A stretch of DNA of 36,412 bases from Bog-756 sp036513075 (GTDB lineage Bacteria; Actinomycetota; Acidimicrobiia; Acidimicrobiales; RAAP-2): contig DATBZS010000080.1 of the NCBI GenBank assembly GCA_036513075.1, positions 1 to 36,412 of the forward strand, in the 5' to 3' direction. The position numbers and the translations under genes are program-made. Shown here one piece after another: positions 7,811 to 15,714 of this stretch. Within the stretch, counting starts at the first letter, position 1; the number at the start of each line of letters is the position of its first letter. Below the pieces are notes generated by a model. It ran no database searches, had not been told where the DNA came from, and saw only the letters and a list, made by a program, of their open reading frames with translations.

Positions 7811-7850
7811 GTTGCGTGAGCAAGTGATATAGTTGCTTGCTACAAGCAGC
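7811..7850 (+). promoter_or_regulatory. MarR-MFS promoter with operator-like inverted repeats
   Basis: TATAGT (7828-7833) is a good -10 box in an unusually AT-rich patch. It is flanked by TTGC-GTGA-GCAA (7812-7823) and by GTTGCTTG-CTA-CAAGCAGC (7832-7850), an inverted repeat with one mismatch. The second repeat starts inside the -10 box and ends 3 nt before the MarR start, so a bound regulator would block transcription. Autoregulation by the MarR protein is inferred. Confidence 0.6.
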
Positions 7851-7853
7851 TAG

Positions 7854-8474
7854 ATGACGGAGAGCGGGCGACCGCACGACGCCATCCGGTCGCCTCCGTC
7901 GATCACCACCGGAACCGCCATGACCTCACCGACAGACCACATAGCCAACCGACCGATCGCTGCTCCGCCGGCGCCCGTCTCCGCCGTCCTCGAGCGATCG
8001 CTGACCCACGTGGGGCGGACCATCCTCCGCCTGGACGTACCCCAGGATGCCCTGCCCGACGGCGTGTCGATCGGCCGGACCGGCTACTGGCTGTTGGTCA
8101 TGGTGTCCGAACAGGCCCCACTCCGTCTCTCCGACTTGGCCGAGCAGGGCGAACTCGACCTGTCGACGATCAGCCGCCAGATCCGCGACCTGGTGGCCGC
8201 CGGGCTGATCGCCCGCACCCCGGATCCGGCCGACGGGCGGGCCGCTCTGCTCAGCCTCACCGATCAGGGGGTGGCCGTCCTGGAGGCAGCGTCGGAGTCC
8301 CGGCGCCAGGTGCTTGCTACCGCAATTGCCGAGTGGACTGACGAGGAGCGCGATGCCCTGGCCGACGGACTCCTCCGTCTGGGGACCGGCCTCCAGCACC
8401 TGCGCGACTCGCAGACCGCCAACTCACGGACCGCCGACAGGCAGCGCACCGATACCGACGAGGGGACCCGATGA
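7854..8474 (+). CDS. MarR-family transcriptional regulator
   Basis: A 206-residue (or, from ATG 7921, 184-residue) winged-helix regulator. The DNA-binding part is clear: LRLSDLAEQGELDLSTISRQI as the recognition helices, then the wing with DPADGRAALLSLTDQG, the MarR signature DxRxxxxxLT. The N-terminal 30-50 residues are low-complexity and probably disordered. The C-terminal helix is the dimerisation arm. MarR proteins usually repress a neighbouring efflux gene until a ligand binds. Here the stop overlaps the MFS transporter start (ATGA), so the two are one operon, and the promoter holds inverted repeats overlapping the -10 box. Self-repression lifted by a drug or phenolic ligand is therefore likely but not shown. 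Confidence 0.9.
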   Translation: MTESGRPHDAIRSPPSITTGTAMTSPTDHIANRPIAAPPAPVSAVLERSLTHVGRTILRLDVPQDALPDGVSIGRTGYWLLVMVSEQAPLRLSDLAEQGELDLSTISRQIRDLVAAGLIARTPDPADGRAALLSLTDQGVAVLEAASESRRQVLATAIAEWTDEERDALADGLLRLGTGLQHLRDSQTANSRTADRQRTDTDEGTR

Positions 8475-10186
8475 CCATCGACACCGCACCGAAGGGCGAT
8501 GCGGAAGGAACCGACGGGCTGGACCCGGCTATGACCGGCGCGCCCGAGGTGGCCGTGCCCGCCGGCGGCGGACCGGTGGTGGCCCTCAGCCACCGCCAGA
8601 TCATGGTCGTCTTCAGCGGCCTGATGCTCGGCATGTTCCTGGCCGCCCTCGACCAGACCATCGTCGGCACCGCGCTGCCGACCATCGTCAACAGCCTCCA
8701 CGGCCTCAATCACATGAGCTGGGTGGTGACCGCATACCTGCTGACGTCGACCATCTCCACCCCTCTCTACGGCAAGCTGTCCGACCAGTTCGGGCGCAAG
8801 GGCATCTTCCAGTTCGCCATCGTGGTCTTCCTCGTCGGCTCGGCGTTGGCCGGCCTCAGCCAGAACATGACGCAGCTGATCGCGTTCCGGGGCATCCAGG
8901 GCCTGGGGGCCGGGGGGCTCATGGCGATGGCCATGACGATCATTGCCGACGTCGTCTCGCCCCGAGAACGCGGGCGCTACCAGGGGTACTTCGGTGCCAC
9001 CTTCGCCCTGTCCTCGATCGCCGGACCATTGCTCGGCGGTGTGTTCACCGAGCACCTGTCGTGGCGGTGGATCTTCTACATCAACCTCCCCATCGGCATC
9101 GTGGCCCTCATCGTGACCTCGGTCGTGCTGAAGCTGCCGTTCCGGCGCCAGTCCCACCGCATCGACTTCCTCGGTGCCGGCCTGATGATGGTCGGGATCA
9201 CCGCCGCCTTGTTGGTGACGGTGTGGGGCGGGACCCAGTACTCCTGGGGCTCGCCGATCATCATCGCCATGGGCCTGGTGTCGGCCGCCTTCGTCGGATC
9301 CTTTGTGGTGTGGGAGCACTACGCGGCCGAGCCCATCCTCCCCCCGTCGCTCTTCCGGATCGGGGTGTTCCGCACGGCGTCGACGGTCAGCTTCCTGCTG
9401 TCGATGGTGATGTTCGGAGCCATCATCTATCTCCCTCTCTACCTGCAGCTGGTCGACGGGGTCTCACCCACGGTGTCCGGATTGCTCATGGTCCCCCTGA
9501 TGCTCGGCCTGCTGGCCTCGTCGATCGCGTCCGGGCAGATCGTCACCCGTACCGGGGTCTACAAGCCCATGCCCATCGTCGGCTCCATCCTCGTCGTCAT
9601 CGGGATGTGGCTGCTCTCCCACCTCGGCCTGCACACCTCGCACCTGACGATGAGTCTGTACGTCATCGTGCTCGGCGCCGGCATGGGCATGACCATGCAG
9701 ATCATGATCCTGGCCACCCAGAATGCCGTGCCGTCCGACTCGATCGGCACGGGCACTGCGGCGGTGACGTTCTTCCGCTCGTTGGGTGGCGCCTTCGGGA
9801 CGTCCCTGTTCGGGGCCATCTTCATCGCCGGCCTCAGCCACTGGATCCGGGTGCTGGTGCCCGGGGCCGCCGCCGCCGGTATCCACGTGGACGGCAATTT
9901 CGCGATGAGTCCGGCCGACCTGCACGCCTTACCGACTCCAATGCAGAACGGGGTCCTCGACTCGTTCGTGCGGTCGCTGCACTCCGTATTCCTGGTGGGC
10001 GTGCCCATCGCCATCCTCATGCTGGTTGCTTCGCTGTTCCTCAAGCAGCTGCCGCTGCGCTCGTCCTCGGGTCTGGAGCGGCCCAGCGAGGACCTGGCCA
10101 TGTCGATGGGGGAGGTCGGGTCGGCCGATGCCGAATCGGACGTGTCCGGAAGTGGCGGCTTCGACCACGGACTGTCGATCGGCTGA
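8471..10186 (+). CDS. MFS multidrug efflux transporter, DHA2 (EmrB/QacA) family
   Basis: A 571-residue, 14-helix drug:H+ antiporter of the inner membrane. Typical DHA2 features are visible: LDQTIVGTALPTI in helix 1, motif A GKLSDQFGRKG between helices 2 and 3, RGIQGLGAGG in helix 4, and GPLLGGVFTEHLSWRWIFYINLPIG (motif C region) leading to helix 6. There is an extracytoplasmic loop before the last helices (around residues 460-500) and a polar 40-residue C-terminal tail. It overlaps the marR stop by 4 nt (ATGA), so its expression follows the regulator. The substrate is unknown; family members export cationic dyes, antibiotics or lipophilic compounds. Confidence 0.93.
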   Translation: MTIDTAPKGDAEGTDGLDPAMTGAPEVAVPAGGGPVVALSHRQIMVVFSGLMLGMFLAALDQTIVGTALPTIVNSLHGLNHMSWVVTAYLLTSTISTPLYGKLSDQFGRKGIFQFAIVVFLVGSALAGLSQNMTQLIAFRGIQGLGAGGLMAMAMTIIADVVSPRERGRYQGYFGATFALSSIAGPLLGGVFTEHLSWRWIFYINLPIGIVALIVTSVVLKLPFRRQSHRIDFLGAGLMMVGITAALLVTVWGGTQYSWGSPIIIAMGLVSAAFVGSFVVWEHYAAEPILPPSLFRIGVFRTASTVSFLLSMVMFGAIIYLPLYLQLVDGVSPTVSGLLMVPLMLGLLASSIASGQIVTRTGVYKPMPIVGSILVVIGMWLLSHLGLHTSHLTMSLYVIVLGAGMGMTMQIMILATQNAVPSDSIGTGTAAVTFFRSLGGAFGTSLFGAIFIAGLSHWIRVLVPGAAAAGIHVDGNFAMSPADLHALPTPMQNGVLDSFVRSLHSVFLVGVPIAILMLVASLFLKQLPLRSSSGLERPSEDLAMSMGEVGSADAESDVSGSGGFDHGLSIG

Positions 10187-10230
10187 CCGTTCGATCGGCT
10201 GCGAAACCAGCGGCAGGCCCGGTTCCCGGG

Positions 10231-10236
10231 TAGACA
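10231..10236 (+). promoter_or_regulatory. Putative -10 box of the LLM oxidoreductase gene
   Basis: TAGACA lies 6 nt before ATG 10243. It lacks the final consensus T but fits the leaderless spacing seen at other genes in the window. Confidence 0.3.
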
Positions 10237-10242
10237 AGGGTC

Positions 10243-11181
10243 ATGGACCTCCGCATCTTCACCGAGCCCCAGCAGGGTGCCTCTTACGACGACCTCCTGG
10301 CCGTGGCCCAGACTGCCGAACGGCTCGGTTTCAGTGCATTCTTCCGTAGCGACCACTACATGGCCATGGGGTCGTCCGACGGGCTGCCCGGCCCGACCGA
10401 CGCCTGGGTCACCTTGGCCGGCATCGCCCGAGAGACCCGCACCATCCGCCTCGGCACCCTGATGACAGCTGGCACCTTCCGGTTACCCGGGCCCCTCGCC
10501 ATCAGCGTGGCCCAGGTGGACGCCATGAGTGGGGGCCGGGTGGAGCTGGGCATCGGCGCCGGTTGGTACGAGGCGGAACACACCGCCTACGGCATCCCTT
10601 TTCCGTCCGTGGTCGAACGGTTCGAGCGCCTCGAAGAGCAGCTGGCCATTGTCACGGGCCTGTGGACCACACCGGTTGGTGCCGCGTTCTCCTTCGAGGG
10701 GACCCACTACAGGCTGGCCGACAGCCCGGCCCTGCCGAAACCGGTGCAGCGACGCGGACCGCCGATCATCGTCGGTGGCAGTGGCCCGAAGTGGACGCCC
10801 CGCCTGGCCGCCACCTATGCCGCCGAGTTCAACATGGCCTTCAGATCCACCGAAGTTACCGCCCACCAGTTCGGTGTGGTCCGCCAGGCGTGTGAGGCCC
10901 AGGACCGCGATCCGGCCACCATGACCCTGTCCGCCGGCCAGGTCGTGTGCTGCGGGACGTCGGACACCGACATCGCCCGTCGGGCGGCGGCCATCGGCCG
11001 CGAGGTGGACGAGCTGGCGACCAACGGGCTGTGCGGCACCCCGGACGAGGTGGTCCACAAGCTCGGGCAGTTCGCCGACATCGGCACCACCCGGACCTAC
11101 CTGCAGATCCTCGATCTGGCCGACCTCGACCATCTGGCCCTGCTGGGCGAGGAGGTCCTGCCCCGGGTGGCCGGGCTGTAG
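10243..11181 (+). CDS. LLM-class oxidoreductase, probably F420-dependent
   Basis: A 312-residue luciferase-like TIM-barrel enzyme. It shows the typical start MDLRIFTEPQ, the FFRSDHY segment, TIRLGTLMTAGTFRLPGPLA, MSGGRVELGIGAGWYEAEHTAYG (the bacterial luciferase-family helix/strand), and PIIVGGSGPKWTPRLAATYAAEFN near the cofactor site. LLM proteins in actinobacteria with this pattern mostly use coenzyme F420 rather than FMN; that is family knowledge, and cofactor and substrate are not proven here. The stop is 13 nt from that of a convergent second LLM enzyme of a different subgroup. An ATG with TAGACA six bases upstream gives the start. Confidence 0.85.
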   Translation: MDLRIFTEPQQGASYDDLLAVAQTAERLGFSAFFRSDHYMAMGSSDGLPGPTDAWVTLAGIARETRTIRLGTLMTAGTFRLPGPLAISVAQVDAMSGGRVELGIGAGWYEAEHTAYGIPFPSVVERFERLEEQLAIVTGLWTTPVGAAFSFEGTHYRLADSPALPKPVQRRGPPIIVGGSGPKWTPRLAATYAAEFNMAFRSTEVTAHQFGVVRQACEAQDRDPATMTLSAGQVVCCGTSDTDIARRAAAIGREVDELATNGLCGTPDEVVHKLGQFADIGTTRTYLQILDLADLDHLALLGEEVLPRVAGL

Positions 11182-11194
11182 GTCGTCAGGCCCG

Positions 11195-12223
11195 TCAGAC
11201 GCCGGGCCCGACGAGACCCCAGCGCTCGGCCACCAGGGTGAGCGACCGGGCACGGGTCTCGAGCGAGTGGGCCCTGGTCGACAGCATCAGCTCGTCGGCC
11301 CCGGTGCGTTCGACGAGGGCAGCCAACGTGGCGTGCACGGTCTCGGGGTCGCCGACGGCGTGGTCGGCGGTCGTCGCTTCGACCAGTGCCCGGTCGGCGG
11401 CCGAGTACTCATAAGCGGCGGCCTCTTCGGGACTCACGACCGCAGACGGCGTGCCCTTCCGGAGCTGCAGCATCGACAGGCGCGACGGCCCGGCGAGGTA
11501 GTCGGCCTCCTGGTCGGTGTCGGCGCACAGCACCGAGGCGGCAACCATCACGTAGGGATCGGCCAGCAGGCCGGTGCGTCGGAAATTGGCCCGGTAGAGG
11601 GCCAGGGCTTCGTCGACCAGGGCGGGGGCGAAGTGGAAGGCGAAGCTGAACGGTAGACCCAGCATCCCTGCCAGTTGGGCGCTGAAGGTCGACGAGCCGA
11701 GGAGCCACACCTGGGGGAGATAGCCGCGGCCCGGCACCGGCGCAGGTGTCGTCGCCGGGCCGCCGTCGTCGACCAGGTAGCGGATCAGCTCGACCACGTC
11801 CTCCGGGAAGTGCTCTGCGCTCAGGTCGGCGTTCCGCCGCAGGGCCCGGGCGGTGGCCGGATCAGTGCCCGGGGCGCGGCCGAGGCCGAGGTCGATGCGA
11901 CCAGGGTGGAGGGCTTCCAGGGTGGCAAACTGCTCGGCCACCACCAGGGGCGCATGGTTGGGAAGCATGACCCCGCCGGCCCCGACCCGCAGGGTCGTGG
12001 TGGCGTCGGCCAGGTGGCCGATGAGTACGGCCGGGGCGGAACTGGCCACGGCAGGCATGCCATGGTGCTCGGCCACCCACATCCGGTGGTAGCCGAGGGT
12101 CTCGACGACACGGGCCAGGCGGGTGGTGTCAGCCAGTGCATCGGCGGCGGTGGCGCCTTTGGCCACCGTGGCCAGGTCGAGCACGGACAGGGTCGTCATG
12201 ACCAGGTCAACACCAGGTGGCAC
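11195..12223 (-). CDS. LLM-class flavin-dependent oxidoreductase, MsnO8/alkanal-monooxygenase-like
   Basis: A 342-residue luciferase-like monooxygenase. It has LSVLDLATVAKGATAADAL at the N-terminus, RMWVAEHHGMP, the VGAGGVMLPNHAPLVVAEQFATLEALHPGRIDLGLGRAPGTD core and GSSTFSAQLAGMLGLPFSFAFHF. The last two segments are typical of the large MsnO8-type subgroup, which usually uses FMNH2 and lacks a known substrate. GTG 12223 has AAGGA 4 nt upstream. The family N-terminus is closer to the internal ATG at 12199, so 334 aa is the alternative. It is convergent with the other LLM gene, and an SRPBCC gene lies 51 bp upstream in the same direction, possibly co-transcribed. Confidence 0.85.
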   Translation of the reverse strand: MPPGVDLVMTTLSVLDLATVAKGATAADALADTTRLARVVETLGYHRMWVAEHHGMPAVASSAPAVLIGHLADATTTLRVGAGGVMLPNHAPLVVAEQFATLEALHPGRIDLGLGRAPGTDPATARALRRNADLSAEHFPEDVVELIRYLVDDGGPATTPAPVPGRGYLPQVWLLGSSTFSAQLAGMLGLPFSFAFHFAPALVDEALALYRANFRRTGLLADPYVMVAASVLCADTDQEADYLAGPSRLSMLQLRKGTPSAVVSPEEAAAYEYSAADRALVEATTADHAVGDPETVHATLAALVERTGADELMLSTRAHSLETRARSLTLVAERWGLVGPGV

Positions 12224-12274
12224 CGGTTCCTTCCGCCATCGAAGGGCACAGCGACCGGCCGGCGACCGGATCGG

Positions 12275-12739
12275 TCAGTCGGCGGTGACGATCCCCTCGA
12301 TCTTCTGCAGTGTGGTCGTCATGTTCTTGGCGGTCTGCTTGCCCACCGAACCGTGGCGGAGGAGGGCTCGCTGATGGTCCCGGCTGATGTCCCAGCTCTC
12401 GCGCACCAGCGTCCCGCCCTCGACCGGCTCGAGTTCGTAGCGCCAGATCCGGCCACCGACGAACTTGCCGACGAAGCCGGCAGGGCGACTCTGCCAGGCG
12501 ATTCGCCGATCCTCCTCGTACTCGATGACCGTGCTGACCATCGAGTAGCCGACCCCCAACTTCATGGACATCCCGAACGCGACGCCCAGGCTGAGCTTGT
12601 GCGGGGCGCCGGCCTTGACCTGGCGGACGGCACCCGAACCGTCGATCTCGGGATGGCGGGCGGCGTCGGCCACCAGGGCGAAAATGGCCGCCGGGCCCGC
12701 CGGGATGCACCGCTCCACCGAAACGACATCACCCTCCAT
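12275..12739 (-). CDS. SRPBCC (polyketide cyclase/START-like) family protein
   Basis: A 154-residue helix-grip protein. It has VVSVERCIPAGPAAIFALVADAARHPEID at the start (strand plus first helix of the fold), alternating strands in the middle (STVIEYEEDRRIAWQS, WRYELEPVEGGTLVRESWDI) and a long C-terminal helix ending NMTTTLQKIEGIV, which caps the hydrophobic cavity. This is the common actinobacterial SRPBCC type. It binds an unknown lipophilic ligand and no enzymatic residues are recognisable. ATG 12739 is preceded by GGAGG at 5 nt, which is better than the GTG at 12751. The LLM gene follows downstream on the same strand. Confidence 0.82.
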   Translation of the reverse strand: MEGDVVSVERCIPAGPAAIFALVADAARHPEIDGSGAVRQVKAGAPHKLSLGVAFGMSMKLGVGYSMVSTVIEYEEDRRIAWQSRPAGFVGKFVGGRIWRYELEPVEGGTLVRESWDISRDHQRALLRHGSVGKQTAKNMTTTLQKIEGIVTAD

Positions 12740-12845
12740 CAGGTCCTCCACTCGTTCGTCGGTCCACTCGTCCGTGATCGGCCGTACCTGTCGATCAGCC
12801 TACGCCCCGGTCATCGCTGCGACACCGGGCTGGCATCATTCGAGG

Positions 12846-13463
12846 GTGCCGACGACCCCGCTGACCGCAGCCGTGACCGACCTGTCCGGGGCCGACCCGG
12901 TGCTGGCCGGCCTCATCGAGCGGCATGGCCCACCGCCCGCACGCCGGCGCGTGCCGGCCGGCCACCGCTTTGATCACCTGGCCCGGAACATCGTCTATCA
13001 ACAACTGGCCGGCAAGGCCGCGGCGTCCATCCACGGACGGATGGTGGAGACACTGGGCGGCGAGGTGACCGCCGAGCGCGTCCTGGCCACCCCGGAGCCG
13101 GACCTGCGGGCCTGCGGCCTCAGCGGCTCCAAGGCGGCCTCACTTGTCGACCTGGCCGACAAGGTCGCCTCCGGCGAGGTTGCGCTCGACCGCATCGGTC
13201 GGCTGTCTGACGACGAGGTCGTCGCCCACCTCACCGTGGTGCGCGGCATCGGACCGTGGACTGCTCAGATGTTCCTCATCAGCACATTGAGCCGGCTCGA
13301 CGTCTGGCCCATCGGTGACTACGGCGTGCGGGCCGGGTTCGCCAAGGCATGGTCACTGGACGAGATTCCGGACCCGAAGGCTCTGGACGTCCTGGGTGAA
13401 CCCTTCCGCCCCTACCGAAGCCTCGTCGCTTGGTACTGCTGGCGGGCCGCCGACGACCGGTAG
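12846..13463 (+). CDS. AlkA-like DNA-3-methyladenine glycosylase (short form)
   Basis: A 205-residue HhH-GPD base-excision enzyme lacking the N-terminal TBP-like domain of E. coli AlkA. It shows ARNIVYQQLAGKAA, the family's substrate-pocket helix, then the helix-hairpin-helix VRGIGPWTAQMF, and the catalytic Asp in PIGDYGVRAGF. It removes alkylated purines such as 3-methyladenine (family function). It stands 200 bp before an Ada-AlkA fusion and ogt, making a local alkylation-repair cluster. The start is GTG 12846. No Shine-Dalgarno sequence is at a usable distance, and CATCAT lies 6 nt upstream, a weak -10 candidate. A 19-bp palindrome lies 65 bp past the stop. Confidence 0.88.
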   Translation: MPTTPLTAAVTDLSGADPVLAGLIERHGPPPARRRVPAGHRFDHLARNIVYQQLAGKAAASIHGRMVETLGGEVTAERVLATPEPDLRACGLSGSKAASLVDLADKVASGEVALDRIGRLSDDEVVAHLTVVRGIGPWTAQMFLISTLSRLDVWPIGDYGVRAGFAKAWSLDEIPDPKALDVLGEPFRPYRSLVAWYCWRAADDR

Positions 13464-13527
13464 CCACTGCGCCCCGGTGGTGGGGACCCGCACGCGGTGC
13501 TCAGGCGGCCGAGGTGGCGGTGGCGAA

Positions 13528-13546
13528 CAGCCCGTCGGACGGGCTG
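13528..13546. terminator. 19-bp palindromic hairpin between the two glycosylase genes
   Basis: CAGCCCGTC, a central G and GACGGGCTG form a perfect inverted repeat, realistically a 7-bp stem with a 5-nt loop. No T-run follows. It could be a terminator of the short glycosylase gene or an operator for ada; the distance to ada (119 bp) favours the former. Confidence 0.4.
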
Positions 13547-13664
13547 ACCTACTCCCCGGTCGCGGCGGGCCCATGATCGCGGCAGAACGTAACCGGACCG
13601 GGCCACCGACTGTGATGTCGCTTTTCCGCTAGTCCCGGACCCCTCGATCGGTCAGACTGGCCGG

Positions 13665-15245
13665 GTGCACGACGATCCCGACCGCTGCTACCTCGCCGTG
13701 CAGTCACGCGACCCGCGCTTTGACGGGTGGTTCGTCACCGGCGTCATCTCCACCGGAATCTACTGTCGACCGAGCTGCCCGGCCCGCACGCCGTTTCGGC
13801 GCAACGTCCGATTCCTCCCCACCGCGGCAGCCGCCCAACGGGCCGGCTTCCGGGCGTGCAAGCGCTGCCGGCCCGACGCCAGCCCGGGGTCGCCCCAGTG
13901 GGACGTCCGGGCCGACGTGGTCGGCCGGGCCATGCGGCTGATTGCCGACGGCATCATCGACCGGTCCGGGGTGCCGGGCCTGGCCGCCGAGCTCGGCTAC
14001 AGCGTCCGCCAACTCGAGCGCGTGCTGCTGGCCGAGGTCGGGGCCGGTCCGGTGGCGCTGGCCCGGGCCCAGCGGGCCCAGACGGCGCGGGTGTTGATCG
14101 AGACCACGTCCCTGCCCATGGCCGAGGTGGCCTTCGGGGCCGGTTTCGCCAGCATCCGCCAGTTCAACGACACCGTCCGGTCAATCTTCGGCGTCACCCC
14201 CACCGACCTGCGGGCCCGTCGCACCGGTCGAGGGAGGTCGGCCGACGGGACCGCGGGCACACTCGAGCTCCGGCTCCCGTTCCGCCAGCCGCTCTGCCCC
14301 GACAACCTCTTCGGGCACCTGGTCGCCACCGCCGTGCCCGGGGTGGAGGAAATTGTCGGCACCACCTACCGCCGCACGCTCCGTCTGGCCCACGGGCCGG
14401 GCGTGGTGGCTCTCACCCCCCACCCGGACCACATCGCCTGCCGGGTGGACCTGGCCGACGTGGCCGACCTGACCACGGCGATCGCCCGGTGCCGCCGGTT
14501 GCTCGACCTGGACGCCGATCCCGAGGCCGTGGACCGGGCGCTCGGTGCCGATCCCGACCTCGCACCTCTCGTCAGAAGCCGTCCGGGCCGTCGGGTGCCC
14601 CGGACGGTGGACGGGCCCGAGTTCGCGGTCCGGGTCGTGCTCGGCCAACAGGTGTCAACCGCGGCGGCCCGGACGGCGGCCGCGGCCCTGGTGACCGGGT
14701 ACGGCCAGCTCGTCGAGGATGCCCACGGTGGACTTACCCACCTCTTCCCGTCGCCGGACCTGCTGCAGGGCGTCGAACCATCGCTTGCCGGTGGCCGGGG
14801 CCGAACGCTCGCCACCCTGGTGGACGAGTTGGTGTCGGGACGCCTCGACCTCGGCCCGGGGTGCGACCGCATCGAGGCCCGCAGGGTCCTGGGAGCGCTG
14901 CCCGGCGTCGGCCCGTGGACGGTCGAGATGGTGGCCATGCGGGCGCTGGGCGACCCGGATGCCTTCTGCGACGGCGACCTCGGCGTCCGACGGGCAGCCG
15001 AGCAGTTGGGCCTGCCGTCGACCGCTGGGGCGCTCCGGGCCAGGTCCGAGCGATGGCGGCCGTGGCGGGCCTACGCCGTCCAACACCTGTGGGCCACCTC
15101 CGACCATCCGATCAACACCTGGCCCCCGTGGCCCCCCACCCGAACCGACCACCTACCGTTCCACCAAGGAGCCGATCCATGTCTGAGTCAACCGGAACCA
15201 CCCTCGTCACCACCGTCGACAGCCCCATCGGGCCGCTCACCCTGA
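13665..15245 (+). CDS. Ada-AlkA fusion: methylphosphotriester sensor, AraC activator and 3-methyladenine glycosylase
   Basis: A 526-residue fusion. Residues 1-75 are the Ada N-terminal zinc domain with Cys34, Cys38, Cys65 and Cys68, spaced exactly as in E. coli Ada (38, 42, 69, 72). Cys34 would accept the methyl group from a phosphotriester. Residues about 85-185 are an AraC-type double HTH (VPGLAAELGYSVRQLERVL; MAEVAFGAGFASIRQFN). From about 200 on there is AlkA: the N-terminal sheet domain, VVLGQQVSTAAARTAAAAL, HhH LPGVGPWTVEM and the catalytic Asp in FCDGDLGVRRA. Methylation of the first domain presumably turns it into an activator of its own operon. GTG 13665 has CAGACT 6 nt upstream. Its 3' end overlaps ogt by 67 bp, and the overlapped tail looks non-conserved. 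Confidence 0.93.
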   Translation: MHDDPDRCYLAVQSRDPRFDGWFVTGVISTGIYCRPSCPARTPFRRNVRFLPTAAAAQRAGFRACKRCRPDASPGSPQWDVRADVVGRAMRLIADGIIDRSGVPGLAAELGYSVRQLERVLLAEVGAGPVALARAQRAQTARVLIETTSLPMAEVAFGAGFASIRQFNDTVRSIFGVTPTDLRARRTGRGRSADGTAGTLELRLPFRQPLCPDNLFGHLVATAVPGVEEIVGTTYRRTLRLAHGPGVVALTPHPDHIACRVDLADVADLTTAIARCRRLLDLDADPEAVDRALGADPDLAPLVRSRPGRRVPRTVDGPEFAVRVVLGQQVSTAAARTAAAALVTGYGQLVEDAHGGLTHLFPSPDLLQGVEPSLAGGRGRTLATLVDELVSGRLDLGPGCDRIEARRVLGALPGVGPWTVEMVAMRALGDPDAFCDGDLGVRRAAEQLGLPSTAGALRARSERWRPWRAYAVQHLWATSDHPINTWPPWPPTRTDHLPFHQGADPCLSQPEPPSSPPSTAPSGRSP

Positions 15246-15676
15246 TGGCCCGAGATGGGAGCCTCACTCATCTGGTCATAGAGGACCAGGCCCATGCCAC
15301 CGAACCGCCGGTCGGCAGCGAACGCGACGACGACGTCTTCGCCGACGTGGCCACCCAGCTCGACGAGTACTTCGCCGGGACGCGCACTGCCTTCGACGTG
15401 CCGATGACCCTGGCGGGCACCGACTTCCAGCGGCGGGTGTGGGCCGAGCTGTGTGCCATCCCCTACGGCCAGACCATCAGTTACGGCGAGCTGGCCCGTA
15501 GGGTCGGCAATCCGAAGGCCTCCCGAGCCGTGGGGCTGGCCAACGGGCGTAACCCGGTGGCCGTCATCGTCCCCTGCCACCGGGTCATCGCCGCCGACGG
15601 TTCCCTCGGTGGCTACGGCGGGGGGCTCGACCGCAAGGTCCACCTGCTGGGGCTCGAACAGGGCCGACCAGGCTGA
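15179..15676 (+). CDS. ogt: Methylated-DNA-protein-cysteine methyltransferase (O6-alkylguanine repair)
   Basis: A 165-residue suicide methyltransferase. The acceptor is Cys133 in IVPCHRVI. The DNA-binding part has GTDFQRRVWAEL, IPYGQTISYGELARRVG with the Tyr and Arg region of the recognition helix, and SRAVGLANGRNPV with the arginine finger. It ends GGYGGGLDRKVHLLGLE. It directly reverses O6-methylguanine and O4-methylthymine. ATG 15179 has AAGGAG 7 nt upstream, inside the ada-alkA coding sequence. The 67-bp overlap with that gene makes a two-gene operon in which the Ada sensor, the glycosylase and the transferase would be induced together. Confidence 0.95.
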   Translation: MSESTGTTLVTTVDSPIGPLTLMARDGSLTHLVIEDQAHATEPPVGSERDDDVFADVATQLDEYFAGTRTAFDVPMTLAGTDFQRRVWAELCAIPYGQTISYGELARRVGNPKASRAVGLANGRNPVAVIVPCHRVIAADGSLGGYGGGLDRKVHLLGLEQGRPG

Positions 15677-15701
15677 CCGAACGCCCTGGCAGCGACCGAC
15701 G

Positions 15702-15707
15702 TAGCGT
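15702..15707 (+). promoter_or_regulatory. Putative -10 box of the cbiX-like gene (leaderless)
   Basis: TAGCGT is followed by 7 nt and GTG 15715. If it is the -10 box, the GTG at 15706 would not be transcribed, which decides the start. Confidence 0.4.
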
Positions 15708-15714
15708 GTCGGAC

